The translations under genes and the position numbers were made by a program. Below the pieces are notes generated by a model. It worked only from the letters and a program-made list of their open reading frames with translations, was not told the origin of the DNA and searched no databases. From Clostridium sp. CAG:448 (GTDB lineage Bacteria > Bacillota > Clostridia > Oscillospirales > CAG-272): DNA of 13,050 bases. Of this stretch, positions 6,272-12,513 are shown one piece after another (the stretch's first letter is position 1; every line of letters begins with the position of its first letter). Location: assembly GCA_000433415.1 (NCBI GenBank), contig FR890569.1, positions 98,405-111,454 of the forward strand, written 5' to 3'.

Positions 6272-8026
6272 TCACGCAAGTTCCGCCGCACTCAACTGCG
6301 AAGTCGCAATTTCGCGGTAGACCGCGCAACGTTCCATCAGTTGCTCATGCGTACCGATGTCCACTGCTTTTCCGCGATCCAGAACAATAATTTTATCGGC
6401 ATGGCGGATGGTACTGATACGCTGTGCAACAATGACCTTGGTCGTACCGCTCAGTTTTTCGGTCAATCCTTCGCGCAGCATTGCATCCGTGCGGTAATCA
6501 AGAGCGGAAAACGAATCATCAAAAATCAGAATTTCCGGTTTTCTCGCCAGCGCACGCGCAATGGACAGACGCTGTTTCTGCCCGCCGGACATATTTCTGC
6601 CCAACTGTGCGACCCGGTGTTCCGCTCCGTCGGGCAGCTTTGAGACAAATTCCTCCGCCTGTGAAAGCGCAATCGCCTCACGGAGCGTGTCGTCGTCCGC
6701 GGGCGCCTCACTCTCGCCGAAAAAGACGTTATCCCGGACAGATCCGGCAAACAAAACCGCTTTTTGCGTGACATAACCGATTTTGTTGTACAGTGCCTCA
6801 AAGGTGTAATCCTTCACGTTCACACCGTCCACCAGCACTTCTCCGGAACCGACATCATAGAAGCGCGGAATCAGGCTGACCAGTGTCGTCTTTCCGCTTC
6901 CCGTTGCGCCGATAACGGCAAGGGTTTCACCTTTTTTGACTTCAAAGGTAATATCGCTCAGTTCATCTTCGACAGCGTGCGGATACCGAAAGGAAACCTG
7001 ACGGAACTCCAGCGTCCCGCACGCTTTTCCCTCCGTGATGGTTCCCTCGTGGACGGTCGGCTGGCTGTCAAACACCTGGTTAATCCGCTCGGCGGAAACC
7101 TGTGCCTGCGGCCAAAGCATGAAAATCATGACCAGCATCATAAATGACATCACAACATAGGTGGCATAGGTGCTGAATACAATCACATCGCTGAACATCG
7201 CAAGGCGGGCCGCGGAATCCGTCATCGGGATACGGTCGATCAGCGCCGCTCCGAGCCAATAGATCACAAGCGCGAGACCGTTCATTCCCAATCCCATGAC
7301 CGGCTGAATCAATGCAAACAGACGCTGATTTTTCATCTGTGTCCGCATCATTTCGCTGCTCGGTCCGTCAAATTTTTTGTTTTGATAGGCTTCCGCATTA
7401 AAAGCGTGCACAACATTGATTCCTGTCAGGTTTTCCCTGGCGACCCGGTTGATTTTGTCCGTCAGCTTCTGGACAATGCGGAAACGCGGCAGACAAACAG
7501 ACATCACACAGAATACGGTTGCACAGATTGCAACGACAAATCCCGCCGTCACCGCAGACAGCTCCCAGCTCTTGCCAAGGATCTTAATCAGCGCCCAGAC
7601 CGCCATAATCGGCGCTTTGATCGCCATCTGCATTCCCATTGCGACAATCATCTGAATCTGGGTAATATCGTTTGTGGTACGGGTAATCAGACTGGGAACG
7701 GAAAATTCCTGCATCTCTTCTTTTCCGCTGTACATCACGTGATAAAACAGCTTTTCCTGCACCGCAAAACTGAAACCGGACGCGGTTCTCGCGGCGAGAT
7801 AACCGCAGGCGACCGCAAAAACGGCGCTGATCAGGGTACACCCCAACATCTTGAAGCCAACGCGCGCAATCTCGGCGGTCTCTCCGGTCGTCTTGATCAG
7901 AGTGGTCAGCTCCGTCATGTAATCCGGCAGACGCAGGTCAAAATAAACCTGACCGATCACAAGCACAAAACAGAGCAACGCCATCAGTACCTCCCGGCGC
8001 CGCATGTTCTTAAAGAGCTTTAACAT
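6272..8026 (-). CDS. ABC exporter half-transporter, degenerate-site subunit
   Basis: Partner half-transporter of the heterodimer; 584 residues with about six membrane helices (roughly 13-30, 58-80, 130-150, 158-180, 240-262, 280-305) and a C-terminal ATPase domain. Walker A GATGSGKTT is at 373-381, the Q-loop at Gln421 (VTQKAVLF), and the intact signature MSGGQKQ at 479-485. Walker B ends IFDDS with Asp504 where the catalytic Glu normally sits, and the switch histidine is replaced by Gln535 (VAQRIS). These are hallmark changes of the non-hydrolysing site in heterodimeric exporters of the TM287/288, BmrCD and LmrCD type. The ATG at 8026 overlaps the end of the MarR gene by 7 bases and is preceded by GGAGAGG, so expression is coupled to the regulator. 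The same frame runs upstream across the marR coding region without a stop, but that extension is an artefact. Confidence 0.93.
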   Translation of the reverse strand: MLKLFKNMRRREVLMALLCFVLVIGQVYFDLRLPDYMTELTTLIKTTGETAEIARVGFKMLGCTLISAVFAVACGYLAARTASGFSFAVQEKLFYHVMYSGKEEMQEFSVPSLITRTTNDITQIQMIVAMGMQMAIKAPIMAVWALIKILGKSWELSAVTAGFVVAICATVFCVMSVCLPRFRIVQKLTDKINRVARENLTGINVVHAFNAEAYQNKKFDGPSSEMMRTQMKNQRLFALIQPVMGLGMNGLALVIYWLGAALIDRIPMTDSAARLAMFSDVIVFSTYATYVVMSFMMLVMIFMLWPQAQVSAERINQVFDSQPTVHEGTITEGKACGTLEFRQVSFRYPHAVEDELSDITFEVKKGETLAVIGATGSGKTTLVSLIPRFYDVGSGEVLVDGVNVKDYTFEALYNKIGYVTQKAVLFAGSVRDNVFFGESEAPADDDTLREAIALSQAEEFVSKLPDGAEHRVAQLGRNMSGGQKQRLSIARALARKPEILIFDDSFSALDYRTDAMLREGLTEKLSGTTKVIVAQRISTIRHADKIIVLDRGKAVDIGTHEQLMERCAVYREIATSQLSAAELA

Positions 8027-8508
8027 GTTTCCTCTCCCTCCGTTTCTCCCGCAGAGATGCCGTTCTCCCGGATTTCCGTGATATTTCGGTCGATCACGGA
8101 AAGACAGTTTCTGAATTCCGCAATCTGTTCCTGACGCAACCCCGACATCAGTTTTTCCGCAAAACCCTTTTGCAGTACCCTCGCCCTGCGGATCAGGGGC
8201 TGTGCTTTGTCCGTACAAACCAATCTGTTCTTCCGGCGGTCCCCCGGAACCTCCTGCCGTTCCAGCAATCCCTCATTGACCAGACGCTCGATGTGAACCG
8301 AGACAATCCCCGGTTTCCAACCGCGGCATTGACATACGTCCCGCGCAGTATCCCGGTCGGGATTATTGGAAAAAAACAGCAGAATATCCACCGCCATGGG
8401 CGGCAAGCCGGATTCTTTGCAGATCGGCTGCAAAACCACGTGATAAGCTTCCAAAAATTTAGTGGCATTCTGAAACATTTTGGATGCATTCATCTTCCAT
8501 TCCGTCAT
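8020..8508 (-). CDS. MarR-family transcriptional repressor of the exporter operon
   Basis: Predicted dimeric winged-helix DNA-binding protein that represses its own operon and is released by a ligand, probably a substrate of the exporter. The 162 residues fit the MarR size. The recognition part spans about 53-82 (TARDVCQCRGWKPGIVSVHIERLVNEG overall) and is followed by the wing with DRRKNRL at 90-96, the family's DxRxxRL-like signature. Flanking helices 8-30 and 105-148 would form the dimer interface. Five cysteines (30, 59, 61, 98, 135 by my count, plus the C-terminal Cys162) could allow redox sensing, but nothing proves it. The ATG at 8508 has GGAGG six bases upstream; longer in-frame starts would run through the promoter. 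It is the first gene of the operon, overlapping the next by 7 bases. Confidence 0.88.
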   Translation of the reverse strand: MTEWKMNASKMFQNATKFLEAYHVVLQPICKESGLPPMAVDILLFFSNNPDRDTARDVCQCRGWKPGIVSVHIERLVNEGLLERQEVPGDRRKNRLVCTDKAQPLIRRARVLQKGFAEKLMSGLRQEQIAEFRNCLSVIDRNITEIRENGISAGETEGEETC

Positions 8509-8526
8509 ATGAATCCTCCGATAATC

Positions 8527-8549
8527 TAATATTAGAACATTCAATATTA
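8527..8549 (-). promoter_or_regulatory. Probable MarR operator
   Basis: A 23-bp inverted repeat has perfect 7-bp arms (TAATATT and AATATTA) around a 9-bp centre. It overlaps the -10 box and the expected transcription start of the marR-exporter operon, and an inner perfect palindrome CTAATATTAG covers 8526-8535. Position, size and AT-rich arms fit an autorepressor site. Binding is inferred. Confidence 0.72.
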
Positions 8550-8574
8550 TATAATCATGCGACAGGAAAATCAA
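8546..8574 (-). promoter_or_regulatory. Promoter of the marR-ABC exporter operon
   Basis: TTGATT (8574-8569) and TATAAT (8551-8546) with a 17-base spacer on the minus strand, about 38 bases upstream of the MarR ATG. The -10 is embedded in the edge of the inverted-repeat operator. Confidence 0.85.
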
Positions 8575-8607
8575 TGACGTAATTGTAAACAATACGATCT
8601 GCGCTGC

Positions 8608-8637
8608 AAAAAAGGACATCGGTCAAACGACGTCCTT
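8608..8637 (-). terminator. Intrinsic terminator of the hydrolase gene
   Basis: Read leftward, AAGGACGTCG and CGATGTCCTT pair over a 6-base loop with one G-U wobble and run into TTTTTT. It lies about 22 bases after the hydrolase stop and separates it from the exporter promoter. Confidence 0.92.
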
Positions 8638-8659
8638 CTCTATACAAAATATACACAAA

Positions 8660-9553
8660 TCAGGAATGCGACAAAAGGAATGCAGCCATGTCCCGATTGG
8701 CATTCTGTGCCTCCTGCGTTTCCGGGAGCATGGCGGAAAAAGCGTGCGGCAGTTTTTTGCCGGCATCCACATCCAGAAGGCGGGTTTCTATCCCGTTCTT
8801 TTGCAGGACTTTGGCAAAGGAGCGGCTGTAATGGCGCAGAAAATCTCCCTTTGCCGTGACCAGAAAACACGGCGGCAAACATCCTGCAAGTACCGGATTC
8901 TCCGGATTTGTATAAGGGAAAAACGCATGTTTACGCCATCCCCTTCCATAAACGGAATCCGGCAGAAAAAATCCTATCTGATCATGCTTGCAGGTATAGA
9001 ACATTCCGCTGATCAGTCCAAGCGCTTTGATTTGCGGTTTGATCTGCGCTACATGCGCAGCCTGCGCCATCGACAAATTGTTCTGCATCGCCGCAAGATA
9101 AGTACAAAGGTAGGCGCCCGCACTGTCACCGCACAGATACAGTCGCTCCGGATCTCCGCCATACTGCGCCGCGACTGATGCCACATGATTGATCCCGACG
9201 GTCAAATCCTGAAAGACCTGAAAAATATCCACATCCGGAACGAGCGGATACTCAAGACAGCAAACAAGAAATCCGAATCCGCACATCTGCGCACAAAACA
9301 ACCGGTTGACTTCCTTTTTTCCCAGAAGAAATCCGCCGCCGTGAATGTTGATCAATACCGGCAAAGGTTGTGCACAGTTCGCCGGTCTGTACAGATCCAT
9401 TCTGTGGCAGGCTTTTCCGTCCCCGAGGTAGTCAATATTTTTTGTCAGAGACACATCCGCCGGAAACGGATTTTCACTGTCATGCCGGCGCAGCCACTCC
9501 TCTAAGGTGCGTTCCTGTTTTGCAGTCTGCGTTCTGACCATTTTTTCAAACAT
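8660..9553 (-). CDS. Alpha/beta hydrolase, HSL-type (esterase/lipase family)
   Basis: Predicted cytoplasmic carboxylesterase or deacetylase of the hormone-sensitive-lipase family (alpha/beta hydrolase fold 3); 297 residues, typical length. The oxyanion-hole motif HGGG is at 71-74, the nucleophile elbow GDSAG at 142-146 with Ser144, the acid Asp237 in TAKGDFLRHY, and the catalytic His270 in LPHAF. The full catalytic triad is therefore present. No signal peptide or membrane segment is seen, so it should be intracellular. The ATG at 9553 follows AGGGGGA by about nine bases. It lies 96 bases downstream of the HU gene with an imperfect terminator between and no obvious promoter of its own, so it may depend on read-through. 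The substrate is unknown; O-acetylated sugars or short-chain esters are possible. Confidence 0.87.
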   Translation of the reverse strand: MFEKMVRTQTAKQERTLEEWLRRHDSENPFPADVSLTKNIDYLGDGKACHRMDLYRPANCAQPLPVLINIHGGGFLLGKKEVNRLFCAQMCGFGFLVCCLEYPLVPDVDIFQVFQDLTVGINHVASVAAQYGGDPERLYLCGDSAGAYLCTYLAAMQNNLSMAQAAHVAQIKPQIKALGLISGMFYTCKHDQIGFFLPDSVYGRGWRKHAFFPYTNPENPVLAGCLPPCFLVTAKGDFLRHYSRSFAKVLQKNGIETRLLDVDAGKKLPHAFSAMLPETQEAQNANRDMAAFLLSHS

Positions 9554-9581
9554 ATCAAAAAATCCCCCTGTAAAAGCGCAA

Positions 9582-9625
9582 CAGAGGATCTTTTCAGCGC
9601 AAACGGTGCGGGAACAGATCCTCTG
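9582..9625 (-). terminator. Hairpin after the HU gene, probable leaky terminator
   Basis: A perfect 10-bp inverted repeat (CAGAGGATCT with AGATCCTCTG) encloses a large 24-base loop. In the leftward transcript it follows the HU stop by about 24 bases, and the nearest T tracts come a few bases after the stem (TTTT, later TTTTTT). The large loop and offset T run suggest partial termination, leaving the hydrolase gene downstream accessible. Confidence 0.65.
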
Positions 9626-9649
9626 CTACTCTCATTTTCGGAATATGAT

Positions 9650-9922
9650 TTACTTCACGGCATCCTTGAGAGCCTTGCCAGCCTTGAACGCAGGAACGGT
9701 TGTTGCGGGAACAACGATCTTCTCTTTTGTCTTCGGATTGATCCCCGTTCTCGCTTCTCTCTTACGTGTTTCAAATGTGCCGAATCCCGCAATCTGAACC
9801 GCATCGTCATTTGCGAGAGCGGTTACAATTTCATTCAGCGCCGCGTCAACAACAGCGCCCGCATCCTTCTTTGAAACGCCCGTCTTGGCAGCGACGGCGT
9901 CGATCAATTCCTTCTTTGTCAT
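9650..9922 (-). CDS. hup: HU-family nucleoid DNA-binding protein
   Basis: Small basic histone-like protein that binds and bends DNA as a dimer and organises the nucleoid. The 90 residues are the canonical HU length: MTKKELIDAVAAKTG N-terminus, GFGTF turn at 46-50, and beta-arm with RTGINPKT at 58-65 carrying the intercalating Pro63 after Asn62. The C-terminus PAFKAGKALKDAV is standard. The pattern fits HU better than IHF, as expected for Bacillota. AAAGGAG lies nine bases ahead of the ATG, and it has its own promoter and a downstream hairpin. Confidence 0.97.
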   Translation of the reverse strand: MTKKELIDAVAAKTGVSKKDAGAVVDAALNEIVTALANDDAVQIAGFGTFETRKREARTGINPKTKEKIVVPATTVPAFKAGKALKDAVK

Positions 9923-9971
9923 TCCTGAAATCTCCTTTTATACGATAAATTCTCGCCTCGCGGCTGTCTTT

Positions 9972-10000
9972 ATTATAACACAAAATATTCCATCTGTAAA
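9972..10000 (-). promoter_or_regulatory. Promoter of the HU gene
   Basis: TTTACA (10000-9995) and TATAAT (9977-9972) separated by 17 bases on the minus strand, giving a leader of roughly 45 bases. Further upstream the sequence is AT-rich and includes a perfect 12-bp palindrome AAGAAATTTCTT at 10029-10040. Confidence 0.85.
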
Positions 10001-10087
10001 GTCCTTTTTCTATCACTTTTGGCAAAACAAGAAATTTCTTTCGTAATTTATGTCGAAATCACACCTTTTATCAGCCAAATTGTGGTC

Positions 10088-10122
10088 AAAAAACGAGCCG
10101 GGAACCCTTCAGTCCCCGGCTC
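10088..10122 (-). terminator. Strong intrinsic terminator of the solute-binding protein gene
   Basis: Read leftward, GAGCCGGGGAC pairs with GTTCCCGGCTC (one G-U) around loop TGAAGG and runs into GTTTTTT. A smaller AACGGT/ACCGTT repeat (10128-10149) overlaps the stop codon just upstream. Confidence 0.95.
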
Positions 10123-10147
10123 CGTAAAACGGTCCGTCAAAAAACCG

Positions 10148-11647
10148 TTAATCCGACAGTTTATCAAGCTTTTGATTGATATCTTTAAGTGCCTTTGAAG
10201 CCTTCGGCTCCCATCTCTTCATTGTGGAGGAAATACCTCTTGTATTCGATCCGGAAAGAATCGGGCGAAGTTGGTCACGCATGACACATCCCGTAATCAG
10301 ATTGCTGTATGCACCGACAAAATCAAATTTGACGGAATCGTAAATCATGTTCAGTGTTTCCTTGGATTCCGGGTTCTTCAGATACCGGTAAAGTGCGGTA
10401 TTATAATATGCATCCACGACAATCTTGTAGCTTTCGGATGCAAGTGCTTCCAGGAACGCACTGACCATCTCCATATCGTCATCCTTGGTCACAATGGATA
10501 TTCCGTAACTTGTCACCTGGTCCTGTACATAGGATGCATAGAATTTCTGGTCCTTGGAGAGTTTGGGAATAGGAGCGATGCCGTAATCGAAATCCATATT
10601 TCCGGCATTGGTCTCCAATGCATATAACTGCACGGTCGCCATCATTCCGTTCTGATTTGAAAACATTTCCACAATGTTTGTCTTACCGGTATCGTCAGAC
10701 TCAGCCCCCTTGAATACGTACGTACCGTTGCACTCCTTATAGATCCGGCGTACAATCTCTCCCAGGGCATCCATCTGTTCCAGTTTGCTCGTATCGTAAA
10801 TCCACTCGCCCGACGATTCGTCTTTAGAAATCAACTCAATGCCGGATGCGACGCAGTACGGGTCCACACTGACGATGTCTCCGGTAATAAATCCGTAAAA
10901 ATCGTCCTTATCCATTTTCCCATTGTTGTTGACATCCACATAGGTGTCCTTAATGATACTCTCTTGGTACTCAAGCGTCCATTCATAATTTTTGACAACC
11001 TCAACAAGATCGCCGACGCCTTTGTTTTCAAACAACTTCTTATTGTAGATCGTGATAAACATGTAACGGAACAGAGAGAGCGCAATGGACCCCGTGGCAA
11101 GGTACTGCTTGTCACCGTAAGATGCAATATTGTTATACCCCTGCGACCAATAAAGCTTGTCGGTATCGACATAGGGCGATTCGTTCAGGTTGCGGTAACT
11201 TCCCTTCATCACTTCCTGAATGGCAAAATAGGTGGAATCCGAGATTACAAAATGACCGGAACCGGAAGCAACTTCCTTCGGAAGATTCTCATGCGGCTCG
11301 TCAACAAGGTCAACCTTCATTTTTACTCCCAGCCGATCCTCTACATTGCGGTTGCGGATATAAACTTTGTCATTGATCAGAATACCCTTTTCTCCTTCGC
11401 TGTACAGCTCATCCTCAACGCCTGCCTTCTTTTTGGCAAGGATGCTGATTTCTTTTCCGTTCAGGTTCATTTCCGGTACCGAATCGGTGTAACCCTGCTC
11501 AGATGTGTCGGATTCGGTTGTGTTGGTGGCTGCCTGTGTGTCCTTCTTGGAATCGGTGCTATCCGGTTTGTTTTCATTTGCGCAACCGATCATACTACCG
11601 AAAAGCATCACAGATGCAAGGAGCAGGCAAAGTAATCGTCTTTTCAT
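10148..11647 (-). CDS. Lipoprotein extracellular solute-binding protein (carbohydrate-type)
   Basis: Predicted membrane-anchored ligand-binding protein of an ABC importer, 499 residues. It has a lipoprotein signal peptide: KRR at 2-4, hydrophobic core 5-20 and lipobox-like MIGC with Cys22 as the likely lipidated residue. A Ser/Thr/Asp-rich linker of about 35 residues follows. The remainder looks like a family 1 (sugar-type) binding protein, with NGKEISIL (63-70) as first strand and FDYGIAPIPKL (353-363) as the hallmark strand of this group. An EF-hand-like loop, D238-x-N240-x-N242-G-x-M-D246-x-x-D249, should bind calcium and may be structural. The ATG at 11647 has AGGAGG seven bases upstream; the in-frame upstream extension lies in the leader. 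It has its own promoter and terminator and no permease or ATPase gene beside it, so it is an orphan or works with a distant transporter. Ligand unknown. Confidence 0.85.
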   Translation of the reverse strand: MKRRLLCLLLASVMLFGSMIGCANENKPDSTDSKKDTQAATNTTESDTSEQGYTDSVPEMNLNGKEISILAKKKAGVEDELYSEGEKGILINDKVYIRNRNVEDRLGVKMKVDLVDEPHENLPKEVASGSGHFVISDSTYFAIQEVMKGSYRNLNESPYVDTDKLYWSQGYNNIASYGDKQYLATGSIALSLFRYMFITIYNKKLFENKGVGDLVEVVKNYEWTLEYQESIIKDTYVDVNNNGKMDKDDFYGFITGDIVSVDPYCVASGIELISKDESSGEWIYDTSKLEQMDALGEIVRRIYKECNGTYVFKGAESDDTGKTNIVEMFSNQNGMMATVQLYALETNAGNMDFDYGIAPIPKLSKDQKFYASYVQDQVTSYGISIVTKDDDMEMVSAFLEALASESYKIVVDAYYNTALYRYLKNPESKETLNMIYDSVKFDFVGAYSNLITGCVMRDQLRPILSGSNTRGISSTMKRWEPKASKALKDINQKLDKLSD

Positions 11648-11700
11648 GGGGTGTCCTCCTATTCTGTCAGCACGGCAAATCTCCGCACTCATTTACACCT

Positions 11701-11729
11701 ATTCTACACACTTTATGCCCTGATGTCAA
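11701..11729 (-). promoter_or_regulatory. Promoter of the solute-binding protein gene
   Basis: Consensus TTGACA (11729-11724), 17-base spacer and TAGAAT (11706-11701) on the minus strand. A/T tracts just upstream (about 11730-11752) resemble an UP element. The predicted leader to the ATG at 11647 is about 48 bases. Confidence 0.9.
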
Positions 11730-11828
11730 TAGCATTTTGAAAAAATTTTTGGCATATTTCCATATCGGTGCAACCATACTAAACAATAGAATCGGTAAAA
11801 CGAACCAAACCGCACGGAGGAAAAAGCA

Positions 11829-12488
11829 ATGTTCGGAAAAAAAGAGGGTCGACAGGAGCGAGAGCGACAACAGACCGCGCAGGAAATGCTGCTTGCGGGC
11901 GCGACCGGGTACAAACGATACAGAAAAAACAATTATTTTTCCTATGTACAGGGCAGTCTGCGCACATCGGCATTCTTCCGCTTGCTGAAAAAAGGATTTC
12001 TGATCGCACGCAGACTTTCCTTCGTTTCTTTCCTGCTTACGGTCGGAACAATGCTCCTGTCTGCATTGGAAACAGGAGCATTGTTCCTTCTGATCAGCGC
12101 TTTCTATCTGACCTTTTTTCCCTTTTTTGTGCTTACCGCCGGAATCGCGATACTCAGCGGCATCCTGTTGGGCAGTCGCCGGCGGACACAGCTTGGCACT
12201 GCGGTCAAAAACAAACATGTAACCGTTTTTTTTCCCGTCCGCGGAAGCGGATTTGCCGCCTCTTCCTTTTTCAAAGCCAATGCTGTCTGTATGGCAGCAG
12301 CGGCGGACAGTGTCGTTCTGGTCGTGACGCCGTATTTCTGGTCCTTGCGCGGATTGGGCGGGCACGGATTCTTCAATGCCTTTCGGCAGGAGGGGGAGCA
12401 CCTGTTTCTTCTGCGCCGGCGCTTTTGGTTTTCTTTTTACAGGAAAGTCCTGGTACGCTACGCCACACAGATGGTTTTGGTATACTGA
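11829..12488 (+). CDS. Unrecognised membrane protein with two adjacent hydrophobic segments
   Basis: I do not recognise this 219-residue protein. The ATG at 11829 is preceded by CGGAGG with good spacing, which together with an uninterrupted frame supports a real gene. The N-terminal 60 residues are strongly basic and polar. Two hydrophobic stretches follow at about 63-83 and 84-115, ending in SRRR, as expected of a helical hairpin with cytoplasmic ends. The C-terminal 100 residues are mixed, with a hydrophobic stretch at 155-170 and a basic, aromatic tail (RRRFWFSFYRK). It is the only plus-strand gene, divergent from the solute-binding protein gene by 181 bases and convergent with the right-edge gene by 25. 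No clear promoter was found; TTTCCA-17-TAAACA (around 11758-11786) is a weak candidate. The coding sequence contains a perfect 16-bp inverted repeat. Confidence 0.75.
   Translation: MFGKKEGRQERERQQTAQEMLLAGATGYKRYRKNNYFSYVQGSLRTSAFFRLLKKGFLIARRLSFVSFLLTVGTMLLSALETGALFLLISAFYLTFFPFFVLTAGIAILSGILLGSRRRTQLGTAVKNKHVTVFFPVRGSGFAASSFFKANAVCMAAAADSVVLVVTPYFWSLRGLGGHGFFNAFRQEGEHLFLLRRRFWFSFYRKVLVRYATQMVLVY
12045..12087. repeat. Perfect 16-bp inverted repeat inside the membrane-protein gene
   Basis: GGAACAATGCTCCTGT (12045-12060) and its exact complement ACAGGAGCATTGTTCC (12072-12087) enclose an 11-base loop. The stem would form in mRNA and lies over the codons joining the two hydrophobic segments. 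No T run follows, so it is not a standard terminator. Confidence 0.95.
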
Positions 12489-12513
12489 AAACAACAGTCA
12501 GGAACGGGCAATC

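Noticed and set aside
6255..6329. Longer starts for the second ABC subunit
   Set aside because: They overlap the end of the partner gene and lack a ribosome site; GGGGGGA places the start at 6254.
8027..8218. In-frame N-terminal extension of the first ABC subunit (64 extra residues)
   Set aside because: It lies wholly within the marR coding region, has no membrane or ABC similarity, and the ATG at 8026 has a good ribosome site.
11648..11692. N-terminal extension of the solute-binding protein by 15 residues
   Set aside because: It would hide the signal peptide; the ATG at 11647 with AGGAGG gives a proper lipoprotein leader.
12440..12452. CAGGA-AAG-TCCTG palindrome as a terminator for the plus-strand gene
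   Set aside because: It lies inside the coding region, the stem is only 5 bp and no T run follows.
11667..12494. 275-residue minus-strand frame opposite the membrane-protein gene
   Set aside because: The plus strand has the ribosome site and membrane segments; the minus product is low-complexity, Lys/Gln-rich and crosses the solute-binding protein promoter.
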